Below, piece after piece: positions 17,306 to 25,900 of a stretch of DNA of 34,926 bases. Numbering within the stretch: the first letter of the stretch is position 1; each line of letters opens with the position of its first letter. The translations under genes were made by a program, and so were the position numbers. Under the pieces are notes generated by a model. It did no database searches and had not been told where the DNA came from. It was given only the letters and a program-made list of their open reading frames with translations. The DNA is taken from contig JAGKWS010000034.1 in assembly GCA_021151685.1 (NCBI GenBank), positions 1 to 34,926 of the forward strand, in the 5' to 3' direction. Source of the DNA: Chitinophagaceae bacterium (GTDB lineage Bacteria > Bacteroidota > Bacteroidia > Chitinophagales > Chitinophagaceae).

Positions 17306-18007
17306 TTGAAGAAGCTCGTCATCATACCGACTTATAACGAAAAGGAGAATATTGAAAAGATTATCCGTAAAGTGCTTTCATTATCCGGAGGCTATCATAT
17401 ACTTATTGTAGATGATGGCTCGCCCGATGGTACCGGTGCCATCGTAAAAGGATTACAGAATGAATACACTGGTTTGCTGCATATTATGGAGCGTGCCGGT
17501 AAATCTGGCCTTGGCCGTGCCTATATTGCCGGTTTTAAGTGGGCTTTAGAACGCGGATACGATTACATCTTCGAAATGGATGCCGACTTCTCTCACAATC
17601 CCGATGATCTGGGGCGCCTGTACGATGCTTGTGCTGCCGGAGCCGACCTCGTGGTAGGCTCTCGATACACAAGGGGGGGTAAGGTGGTCAACTGGCCATG
17701 GAACCGCATATTCATCTCGCGTGGTGGGGCATTTTATACCAAGCTCATTACATGGATGCCGGTAAACGATCCTACTGCTGGTTTTGTATGCTACAAAGCA
17801 AAAGTACTCCACACCATACCTCTCGATGAGGTGCACTTTGTAGGTTATGCCTTTCAGATAGAGATGAAGTACCGTGCATGGCGAAAAGGTTTCAAAATAG
17901 CCGAGGTGCCCATTACCTTCAAAGACCGCAAAGAAGGTGTTTCTAAAATGTCTGGTAATATTATCAAAGAGGCAATGTATGGTGTATGGAAGATGCGTCG
18001 TTTTTGA
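17306..18007 (+). CDS. GT2 glycosyltransferase, polyprenol-phosphate mannose synthase-like (DPM1 type)
   Basis: A 233-residue family 2 glycosyltransferase. Seen: VIIPTYNEKENI at the start, VDDGSPDGT (D36, D37), the metal-binding FEMDADFSHNPDD (D92, D94), GSRYTRGG, and the C-terminal VPITFKDRKEGVSKM typical of dolichyl/polyprenyl-phosphate mannose synthases. There is no C-terminal membrane segment, so it is the short soluble or peripheral type. It should load a sugar, probably mannose, onto a polyprenyl phosphate for later extracytoplasmic glycosylation; in Bacteroidota this can feed protein O-glycosylation, but here that is inference. The start is TTG (17306), placing MKKLVIIPTYNE at the N-terminus. 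A partial promoter-like TATTTTG lies about 25 nt upstream. Confidence 0.9.
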   Translation: MKKLVIIPTYNEKENIEKIIRKVLSLSGGYHILIVDDGSPDGTGAIVKGLQNEYTGLLHIMERAGKSGLGRAYIAGFKWALERGYDYIFEMDADFSHNPDDLGRLYDACAAGADLVVGSRYTRGGKVVNWPWNRIFISRGGAFYTKLITWMPVNDPTAGFVCYKAKVLHTIPLDEVHFVGYAFQIEMKYRAWRKGFKIAEVPITFKDRKEGVSKMSGNIIKEAMYGVWKMRRF

Positions 18008-18057
18008 TAATGGTGTAAGATGTGTACGGCATATTATTGTTGCCTTGCTCAATAGTC

Positions 18058-18999
18058 ATGTTGCAACAGTTCGATAATCGCATATTTCGTTACAGTCCGC
18101 TTATTGTAGTGGTTGCTGCTGTTGTTTACAACCTATCGCTCAATTCTCTGCTCGATACCGGCTATTCGTCTTCCATGGTTTTGCTATGGCGAGGTCTTCT
18201 GTCGTTTTCTCTTATTGTTACTGCGGCCTTGGCGGTGCGCCAATCAGTTTTTCCGCAAAAATTGCATTTGCAGGTACTACGTCTCACTAACTCTGGTATA
18301 GGGCTTATGTTGGCATTTCAGGCATACAAAGGGCTCACAGCTTCTACCGTGGCTATGGTTTCCCGGCTCGATATTCCTGTAGCCATTCTCATTGGGTTCA
18401 TCACTGGTCGTCGTTTGTCCGATGCGCGTGTTCGGTTGTCGGTCTTTGCCATCGGTACTGTTCTGTCCATTGTCTATTTCTCCGGCACCATTCACGAAGA
18501 TGCTACATCATTGCTCATGGCCATTATTGCAGTGTGTATGACCTCTGTAAGCTATCTCCTCATCAAACAATCTACTCATTCCGAAAACAACTTTTCTATT
18601 GTTAATACAACCAACATTGGCTGTATTGCAATTGGAGCCATCGGTATTTTGGTACAGCAGGGTAGTATATTTCCGGGTTGGCAACATGCGTGGCTGTTCT
18701 TACTGGCCTCATGCAGCCAGTTGGCCCTCAATTACACATCGGCAGTGGTGTACCGGCAAAAGGAAGTAGAACGGGCGCAGCGTCCCTATTTGGCAGGGTC
18801 TATTGCAGTCATGGTCATAGAGCAAATTATTACATGGCAGTTTTTTGCACCGTTACATATCTTTTACATCATCTTGGTTCTTTCCCTTATTTACATGCTT
18901 ACCATGCAGCAATTACCACGTAAGCGGCATGTTCGTTTGTGGGGTCTGCGGTTTGTACGTGCCGTGGGTGTGTTACCTTTTTTCAGATTGGCGCGTTAG
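18058..18999 (+). CDS. DMT-superfamily (EamA-like) transporter
   Basis: An inner-membrane protein of 313 residues with about ten hydrophobic helices in two EamA-like halves (first half about residues 15-140, second about 150-290). The ATG at 18058 is preferred to one 12 codons upstream because MLQQFDNRIFRYSP leads directly into helix 1. Helix-rich segments include SPLIVVVAAVVYNLSLNSLL and LAGSIAVMVIEQIITW. The family exports or imports small metabolites; the substrate is not predictable. The last 25 residues are basic and aromatic (RKRHVRLWGLRFVRAV) and not typical of the family. The stop codon falls inside the first copy of the intergenic repeat described at 18995, so the repeat may have replaced the original 3' end. 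Confidence 0.82.
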   Translation: MLQQFDNRIFRYSPLIVVVAAVVYNLSLNSLLDTGYSSSMVLLWRGLLSFSLIVTAALAVRQSVFPQKLHLQVLRLTNSGIGLMLAFQAYKGLTASTVAMVSRLDIPVAILIGFITGRRLSDARVRLSVFAIGTVLSIVYFSGTIHEDATSLLMAIIAVCMTSVSYLLIKQSTHSENNFSIVNTTNIGCIAIGAIGILVQQGSIFPGWQHAWLFLLASCSQLALNYTSAVVYRQKEVERAQRPYLAGSIAVMVIEQIITWQFFAPLHIFYIILVLSLIYMLTMQQLPRKRHVRLWGLRFVRAVGVLPFFRLAR

Positions 19000-19155
19000 T
19001 GAAGATTGGGAAGCGTATAGGGTTTAATTATTATATTCGTTCTGTGCATAGCGCACAATTCGAGAATGATGAATTATTTATAGACTTCTGCAACGCTCCA
19101 CAAATAGAATATAATTGCTGATATGGTTTACTTTATTGTGCCTTCTACACGTAAT
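18995..19155 (+). repeat. Intergenic repeat, copy 1 (partner at 31128)
   Basis: This segment aligns with 31128-31293. Both begin with GTTAGTGAAGAT, both contain GAATGATGAATYATTTA (19064-19080) and both share ATGGTTTACTTTATT (19123-19137). Between 19064 and 19137 I count 63 of 74 identical bases without gaps; the left part needs a 5-nt gap. The centre (19050-19097) is an imperfect palindrome. It overlaps the DMT stop codon and ends just upstream of the promoter of the beta-barrel gene. Confidence 0.85.
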
Positions 19156-19156
19156 C

Positions 19157-19187
19157 TTGTACAGATAATGTTATTTGTATAGTTTTG
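19157..19187 (+). promoter_or_regulatory. Promoter of the beta-barrel protein gene (TTG-N20-TAGTTTTG)
   Basis: The -33 TTG is at 19157-19159 and an exact -7 TAnnTTTG box at 19180-19187, with a 20-nt spacer, the best-spaced promoter in the window. The start codon follows 29 nt later. Confidence 0.75.
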
Positions 19188-19216
19188 TTAGACACACTAA
19201 ACGACATCTGCACTTT

Positions 19217-20098
19217 ATGAAGTTCCCAATTTTATTTACTTCCGTTTTGTTTTCTGTTATTTCGGCTTACGGTCAGCAATCAGTCACTCCTGTCGATAGG
19301 GGAAACGCCGTTGTTCTGAAACCCTATTTCCGTCTTGGTTTTGGTGGCGGTCTTGTGCACAACGGTGCTTTGGGTTTTACCGGTACCTCCCAACAAGAGT
19401 CTGGCAAAGTCCGTTACAGTTCATCTCCGGTGTCTTTTTCCTCTGGTGCGTCTGTGTCTTTTGCTGCTGGCTGCACATTTAACAAACATCTGGGGGTAGA
19501 TGTGGCTGCAACCTATTTTCCTGGTAGCCAATCGTATTCCTTTTTCGAGAATAGTGCTTTTTCAACCTCGTTAGGGGCTATATTCTTTGAAGATAAGGTG
19601 ACAACAACTAACATTAAAGCACCTCTCTTCATTATACCATCTGTTGTTGTGCGTTCGGGTTGGAAAAAGGTAGACCCATATATGCGCATGGGTATCTCGC
19701 TCCTTTTACAAAACTCATTTAATGTACAAGTTGGCGATACCATACGTAACAACTATGCAAATTCCTTTGTTCGGTATACCGACAAATATGAAATGAAACC
19801 CACAATAGGGCTGAATGCAGTGGGTGGTTGCTCTTTCAATTTGTCAGGGCACTTCCGGCTTTGGTGCGAGGTAGGCATGTTATCTCACAATCCTTGGCTT
19901 CGTTCTCGCGAAACAACTGCATATTCTGAAAATGGGTTCAACATGCTCAACTCAATGGCAAAAACAGACCGATATACCCGCTACGGTACTTCTACCTACA
20001 ACGAGCCCACCAGCAATGATTATTCTTGGGGGGTAACACAACGGTTACCTTACAGCAACATCAATTTCTCTGCCGGAATTACATATATATTGCACTAA
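19217..20098 (+). CDS. Predicted outer-membrane beta-barrel protein
   Basis: A 293-residue exported protein. The ATG at 19217 opens with a signal peptide (MKFPILFTSVLFSVISAYG, cleavage near YGQ); an in-frame ATG at 19175 lies upstream of or within the -7 box and is rejected. The mature part is rich in alternating aromatic/Gly beta-strands: PYFRLGFGGGLVHNG, AAGCTFNKHLGVDVAATYF, VDPYMRMGISLLLQN, IGLNAVGGCSFNLSGHFRLWCEVG, ending in INFSAGITYILH, a terminal strand of the kind recognised by the BAM machinery. This fits the Bacteroidota outer-membrane beta-barrel group (PF13505/13568-like). The role (porin, adhesin or structural protein) is unknown. Confidence 0.8.
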   Translation: MKFPILFTSVLFSVISAYGQQSVTPVDRGNAVVLKPYFRLGFGGGLVHNGALGFTGTSQQESGKVRYSSSPVSFSSGASVSFAAGCTFNKHLGVDVAATYFPGSQSYSFFENSAFSTSLGAIFFEDKVTTTNIKAPLFIIPSVVVRSGWKKVDPYMRMGISLLLQNSFNVQVGDTIRNNYANSFVRYTDKYEMKPTIGLNAVGGCSFNLSGHFRLWCEVGMLSHNPWLRSRETTAYSENGFNMLNSMAKTDRYTRYGTSTYNEPTSNDYSWGVTQRLPYSNINFSAGITYILH

Positions 20099-20282
20099 CA
20101 CGGTACTATAGTTACTACTATTTGCAGCATCTTATCGTAGCATATTCCCGTTTTCGTTTTTTGGCTCTTACTTTTATCCACCCGCTCTCAGTTGGCCCAA
20201 TCTATTCTTGCCTGCCCTAATGAGAATTAGGCCGATTCCGTAATGCATTTTGTATCACAATCAGTCAAGCATATTCAATAAC

Positions 20283-20315
20283 AACAATGCCGCCCTTTTA
20301 TAGAGCGGCATTGTT
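20283..20315. terminator. Bidirectional terminator between the beta-barrel gene and fusA
   Basis: An 11-bp perfect stem (20283-20293 with 20305-20315, 11-nt loop) lies between convergent genes, 25 nt after the fusA stop and within 220 nt of the beta-barrel stop. Confidence 0.75.
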
Positions 20316-20339
20316 ACTTATGTTAGTTGTTGTATGTTA

Positions 20340-22481
20340 TTAGTCGTTCTTACGACCTTTAGATTTTGCTACAACTTCTTCTTCAATGTTGCGTGGTGCA
20401 GCAGCGTAATGGCTGAACTCCATGGTTGAAGTGGCGCGGCCAGAAGACAATGAACGGAGCTGAGTTACATAACCAAACATTTCGCTCAGTGGCACTTTAG
20501 CCTTTATTACCTGCAGGTTGTTACGGCTGTCCATACCTTCCAGCATTGCACGGCGACGGTTAAGGTCACCAGTAACATCACCCATGTACTGGTCAGGTGT
20601 AATAACTTCTACCTTCATGATTGGTTCCAGTATCACAGCTTTTGCCTTACGGCCAGCCTCGCGGAAGCCTGACTTAGCACACAATTCGAATGACATACCG
20701 TCAGAGTCAACCTGGTGGAAAGAACCGTCGAATATACGTACACGCATGTGCTCTACAGGGAAACCAGCCAAAGGACCGTTGCTCATAGAAGCTTCGAAAC
20801 CTTTCTGGATAGGTGCGATGAATTCGCGGGGGATAGAACCACCAAAGATATCATTGATAAACTGGAAGTTGCCCTTACCTTCTTTCAGGAACTCTTCGTC
20901 AGCAGGGCCAATCTCAAACTGGATGTCGGCAAACTTACCGCGACCACCCGTTTGTTTCTTGTACACCTCACGGTGAGTAACCATCATGTTGAATGCTTCT
21001 TTGTAAGCCACCTGAGGAGCACCCTGGTTGATTTCAACCTTGAACTCGCGCTTCATACGGTCTACAATGATTTCCAAATGCAACTCACCCATACCGCTCA
21101 ATACAGTCTGGCCGGTATCTTCGTCAGTTTTTACACGCAGGGTAGGATCTTCTTCTACCAGTTTGGCAATAGCCATACCCATTTTGTCAACGTCGGCCTG
21201 TGTCTTAGGCTCTACAGCTATAGAGATTACCGGTTCTGGTATGAACATGTTCTCCAGAACAATCGGGTTTTTCTCGTCACACAATGTATCACCGGTCTTA
21301 ATTTCCTTGAAACCTACAGCAGCACCAATATCACCAGCTTCAATGAAGTCGATTGGGTTCTGCTTGTTAGCATGCATCTGCATGATGCGGCTGATACGCT
21401 CGTTTTTGCCAGAACGCATGTTCAATACATAAGAACCTGCATCCAGATGGCCTGAATAACACCGGAAGAACGCCAGACGACCAACGAAAGGATCGGTCAT
21501 GATCTTGAACGCCAACGCAGCAAATGGTTCTTTTGCATCTGGTTTACGCTCTATTTCCTCACCAGTGTACGGATGTGTACCCTTGATAGAGTCGATATCC
21601 ATTGGCGAAGGCAGGTAGCGGATGATAGCATCCAGTGCTGTCTGTACACCTTTGTTTTTGTATGCAGAACCGCAAAGCATTGGAATAATGCTCAGATCGA
21701 TAGTTGCCTTACGGATTGCTTCGTGAATTTCATTCTCAGAGATGCTGTTAGGATCTTCAAAGAATTTTTCCATCAGGGTATCATCGTATTCAGCTACAGC
21801 TTCTACAAGGTACTGACGCCAGTGGTTCACTTCTTCCACCATATCTTCAGGAATAGGCACTTCCTTATAAGTCATACCCTGTGTAGCATCTTCCCAAATG
21901 ATACCTTTCATCTGAATAAGATCTACAACACCCTTGAAGTTGTCTTCAGCACCTATCGGCAACTGCAGGGGCACCGATTTTGCACCCAGCATGTCCTTTA
22001 TTTGCTGCACTACCATCAGGAAGTCGGCACCGATACGGTCCATTTTATTCACGAAACCGATACGGGGTACACGGTAACGGTTTGCCTGGCGCCATACAGT
22101 TTCAGACTGTGGCTCCACACCGTCTACCGCACTGAAGAGAGCCATCAGACCATCCAATACACGCATAGAACGTTCTACCTCTATGGTAAAGTCCACGTGA
22201 CCCGGAGTGTCAATGATGTTGAATTTGTATTTCTTCGTATCCGGCTGCGATTGACCTTGCACGGTTGGGAAGTTCCAGAAGCAGGTGGTAGCTGCCGATG
22301 TGATGGTGATGCCACGCTCTTGCTCCTGTGCCATCCAGTCCATAGTTGCAGCACCTTCGTGCACTTCACCTATTTTGTGGTTTACACCTGTGTAGTAGAG
22401 GATGCGTTCGGTAGTTGTTGTTTTACCGGCATCAATGTGAGCAGCGATACCAAAATTGCGCTGATAGCGAAGATCTGCCAT
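20340..22481 (-). CDS. fusA: Elongation factor G
   Basis: The ribosomal translocation GTPase, 713 residues, full length. Seen: G1 AHIDAGKTTTT (14-24), switch I ERGITITSAAT, G3 DTPGHVDFT, G4 NKMDR, G5 GSAYKNKG, then domains II-V with the domain IV/V segments GFEASMSNGPLAGFPV and EPIMKVEVITPDQYMGDVTGDLNRRR and the C-terminal LRSLSSGRATSTMEFSHYA. All GTPase motifs are intact, so it looks like a working EF-G rather than a diverged paralogue. It stands alone: rpsL, rpsG and rpsJ, the usual str-operon companions, are not beside it. A TACCTTTG -7 box lies 46 nt upstream. Confidence 0.97.
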   Translation of the reverse strand: MADLRYQRNFGIAAHIDAGKTTTTERILYYTGVNHKIGEVHEGAATMDWMAQEQERGITITSAATTCFWNFPTVQGQSQPDTKKYKFNIIDTPGHVDFTIEVERSMRVLDGLMALFSAVDGVEPQSETVWRQANRYRVPRIGFVNKMDRIGADFLMVVQQIKDMLGAKSVPLQLPIGAEDNFKGVVDLIQMKGIIWEDATQGMTYKEVPIPEDMVEEVNHWRQYLVEAVAEYDDTLMEKFFEDPNSISENEIHEAIRKATIDLSIIPMLCGSAYKNKGVQTALDAIIRYLPSPMDIDSIKGTHPYTGEEIERKPDAKEPFAALAFKIMTDPFVGRLAFFRCYSGHLDAGSYVLNMRSGKNERISRIMQMHANKQNPIDFIEAGDIGAAVGFKEIKTGDTLCDEKNPIVLENMFIPEPVISIAVEPKTQADVDKMGMAIAKLVEEDPTLRVKTDEDTGQTVLSGMGELHLEIIVDRMKREFKVEINQGAPQVAYKEAFNMMVTHREVYKKQTGGRGKFADIQFEIGPADEEFLKEGKGNFQFINDIFGGSIPREFIAPIQKGFEASMSNGPLAGFPVEHMRVRIFDGSFHQVDSDGMSFELCAKSGFREAGRKAKAVILEPIMKVEVITPDQYMGDVTGDLNRRRAMLEGMDSRNNLQVIKAKVPLSEMFGYVTQLRSLSSGRATSTMEFSHYAAAPRNIEEEVVAKSKGRKND

Positions 22482-22978
22482 TGTTTTTGAGATATTAAAT
22501 TGTTTTTGTTTCTTATTTTTGGAGGTGCAAAGGTAGTAGATTTAATGGAAAAAAATACAGATATACACGATTGTGGATAATTATTGAATTGTTTCCTCGC
22601 CGGCACTGTCTTGTTACATTGCAACAGTCCCCGCAATAGGGTGGGGGCTGATAGGTTTTGCCCATACTTTTATCAAACAATATTACAGTTATAGGCGGTA
22701 TCAGCACAGTTGCCACTGCAAAAAATAGATTGCACCCTACACCTACTCTGTTTTGCAAGGCAATGAGATACGTTTCATCTTTTATTTTATGTTAGTATTT
22801 TGGCCGTTTTTCCTATCATTTCCGCAGAAAACATCGTCTATTTATCAGATTGTAAGTGTTGAGATGTTAAATTTCGTGTTAGTTCAATTAGAATATTTGT
22901 TACCTTTAACGCTATTATTACAGGTATATTCACCACGAAAGCATCATTATTTGGATAAGTAAGTTACAATAGAAGCCC
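22482..22978. other. Divergent intergenic region between fusA and the large surface-protein gene
   Basis: This 497-nt AT-rich gap holds the fusA promoter on the minus strand and should hold that of the surface-protein gene on the plus strand; the best candidate for the latter is TACCTTTA at 22901-22908, a one-base mismatch to the consensus. A hairpin at 22625-22650 (8 bp with one G-T pair) of unknown role lies in the middle. Short open frames exist but none has coding character. Confidence 0.5.
22528..22535 (-). promoter_or_regulatory. -7 promoter box (TACCTTTG) of fusA
   Basis: An exact TAnnTTTG match on the minus strand, 46 nt before the fusA ATG, giving a leader of about 40 nt. No good -33 TTG is visible, which is common for strong housekeeping promoters in this phylum only by inference. 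Confidence 0.6.
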
Positions 22979-25900
22979 ATGAAATTGAGTAAGCTTGTAT
23001 TATCCCTCATTGGTATTGCAACAACCCTTGCAACTACCACTAAGGCACAACTCATTGCTCCCAGCTGTTTTTTGCAGGGGGCTTTTATAGAAGCGGGGGT
23101 TGCGGCAAACGGTTCGTTTGGTGCAGGTCCCGTTCCCGCAACCTATCACCCACGTGCAGCAGTTGGGGGCGGAGGTACTAACATTGCCATTGTGTATGAT
23201 TATGGCCGCGACGGCTGGGCTGTTGGTACGCCCGGCTATTATGGCGACTTCATATTTCCCGGTACACCGTTCGAAGGTTGGTCTGTACAATGTGGTGGCA
23301 ACCGCAGCGATGCATTTTATTCATCAGGGCCGGCATCTTTTGCCGGGCCAGGTGGCTTGTCTGGCAGCAACACATCGTACAGTTACACACCATCTTCGGC
23401 TACTTGTGGTATGCCGCCAGATCCTGCATATGTTTCTGGTGTATGGACAGGGTCTATGACTTCGAGTGGTGGTGGCTTGCGCATTCGCCAAACTACTTCA
23501 GTTGATACCAACGGCTCTTGGGTGTTGGTGAATACCGTATTTACCAATGCAGGAGCAGCACCAGTGACAGATTTATTTTATCACCGCACCTGCGACCCCG
23601 ATAATGACGTTACCTATTCTTCCAACTACTCTACCGTCAACAGTATCACCCATCAGGATGATGCTGATCACCGTGTGTTGGCTGGTTCTTATGGTTTTGC
23701 CATGTACAACAATGCCTATCTGGCATTGGGTACAAAAGATTGCCGGGCAAAATGTCTTATTTACCAAAGCTGGCCACCGCCCGCTGGGGTTGCCAATAAT
23801 CTCGATTTGATTTATGCAGGTACCGCAGCATTGGGTACTCCTACCTATTATGCCCAAGGTCAAACATCTGTCAATCAGGACATCGCTATTGGTCTTGTGT
23901 ACAAGTTAGGTACGCTTGCGCCCGGCGATAGTACCATGATTAGTTATGCCTACATTATGAAGGATTCTTTGGCTATAGATTCTGTATTCAAAGAGCCTAC
24001 ATTGGTGGTTAACTGTGTAGCTGCTGCACCCTCGGGGCCGGCACCAGCACCTACCTACGACACCTTTTATGCTTGTGAGCACCCCGGGGTAGTGAATGTT
24101 CCTGTCTACATAAAATATGGCGGTGAGAAAAACTGGAGTTGGAGCCGTTGGAACTGGGCACCCTCAACCGGTTTGTCTGGCACAACTGGCCTTAGCAATA
24201 CGATCAATATTGCAGGCATGTCCGGCCCCATTACTTACACCATCACAGGTACCGACAGTGCAGTGGGTATGAATACTTGTGCCAATCGCACCTTCTACCT
24301 TACAATATACCCTTGCTTCAATGCTACCAGCAACAGCCCCGATGCTACACCTATTTGTGCCGGCGACACCTTGCGTTTGTTCGCTCACGGCGATTCTTTG
24401 GGTGCTACCTACCAGTGGTTCGGCCCTGGCATTACTGGTCCGCTGCGCGGCACTACGCAGTACATCAAGATCCCGAATGCCGCCATGTCCGACACTGGTT
24501 GGCATTATGTAATACGTACACGTGGTGGTGCCAGCGATACCACCCGTACCCATGTTATGATTAAGCCCAAGCCAGTAATTGTAGCGTCTTATAACCCGCC
24601 TATATGCTCTGGCAATCTGCTTGCACTGTATTCTAACCCCGATTCTGTGGGCGAAACATGGATCTGGAGAGGTCCCGATGGATTTACATCGGTACTTTCA
24701 GACCCTACAAGACCTTCGGCACCAACAACCTATTCGGGCGTATACACCGTTATTGCCACTTTCAGGGGGTGTACCGATAGTGCTACTGTCAGTGTTGTCA
24801 TCGATTCAACACCTGCAGTGCCTACTGTTGGTAGCAATACCCCTGTCTGCGACAACGATACATTGTTCCTTACAGCCTCAAGTGCTACCATAGGTGTTAC
24901 CTACAGTTGGGCTGGCCCATCTGGGTATACATCAGGCGTTCAGAACCCGGTAAGGCCCAATCCGCCACTTACAGCCAGTGGTACATATACGGCAACTGCC
25001 ACACTGGGTTTATGTTCCAGCAGTGCTACTACTACGGTCGAAATTCGCCCCACACCGGCTCCGGTTTTGGGCAGTAATTCGCCTGTATGTTCTGGTAGCA
25101 TACTCAATCTCACTGCTTCAGGTGCATCAGGGTCTACATTCGCATGGACAGGCCCCAATGGTTTCTCCTCCACATCTCAAAATCCGTCTATCAACCCGGC
25201 TATAACTGCTAACACAGGTGTGTACTCTGTAGTGGTAACGCTCAATGGCTGTATTTCTGCTGTTACAACTATCAATGTTGTGGTAGATTCTACACCTACA
25301 CTATTGGTGCTGGAAACGAACAGCCCCGGCTTACCCGGTCCCAGCATTTGCGAAGGCGATACACTTACCTTTACGGCATTGGCCAACCCTACGGGTGTTA
25401 CCTACACTTGGACAGGACCCAATTCTTTTGCATCCTCAGTGCAAAATCCGTTCATATTAGGTGCCACACCACTGGCTACGGGCTCCTATACACTGGTAGT
25501 AGCGGTTGGTACTTGTTCTTTGGCTGCGGCCATCAATGCAAGTGTCACACCTACGCCATCGGTTACAGCTACCAGCAATTCGCCCATATGCTCGGGCGAT
25601 ACTGTTCGGTTGTTTGGTACCAGCATCACCGGGGCTACCTTCTCATGGACAGGTCCATACACATTCTTCTCGGGCGCAGCCAGTCCGTTCCGTACACCGG
25701 CTGTTACAGAGTATTCGGGGGTGTATACGGTTAATGTTACGGCAAGTGGTTGTGCCAACATGGCTACCGTAAATGTGCTGGTAAACCAAACCCCAACACC
25801 ACCATGGATAAAATGGCTCACATATTGCCAGTTCGATGATGCATCCAACTTGCAAGCTTTTGGTTCCAATGTTTTATGGTACACAAGCTCTGCTCCCGGA

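Noticed and set aside
21573..22490. A 305-codon plus-strand open frame opposite fusA (also one at 20715-21455)
   Set aside because: It lies entirely antisense to conserved EF-G sequence, has no recognisable domain and has unusual composition (many His, Phe, Tyr and Cys), as expected for a shadow of a strongly codon-biased gene.
22625..22650. A hairpin upstream of the surface-protein gene as a riboswitch or terminator
   Set aside because: Only an isolated 8-bp stem with one G-T pair; there is no U tract directly after it, no surrounding conserved aptamer pattern and no gene ending nearby on the plus strand.
22753..22962. A 69-codon hydrophobic open frame in the fusA/surface-protein gap
   Set aside because: No promoter, no recognisable motif, and AT-rich DNA naturally gives Phe/Leu-rich frames. 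A minus-strand frame at 22513-22758 was rejected for the same reasons and because it runs through the fusA promoter.
24317..25789. Regularly spaced repeats that might suggest a CRISPR array
   Set aside because: Units are about 240 bp, in frame and diverged, and they encode Ig-like modules; there are no short identical repeats with unique spacers and no cas genes.
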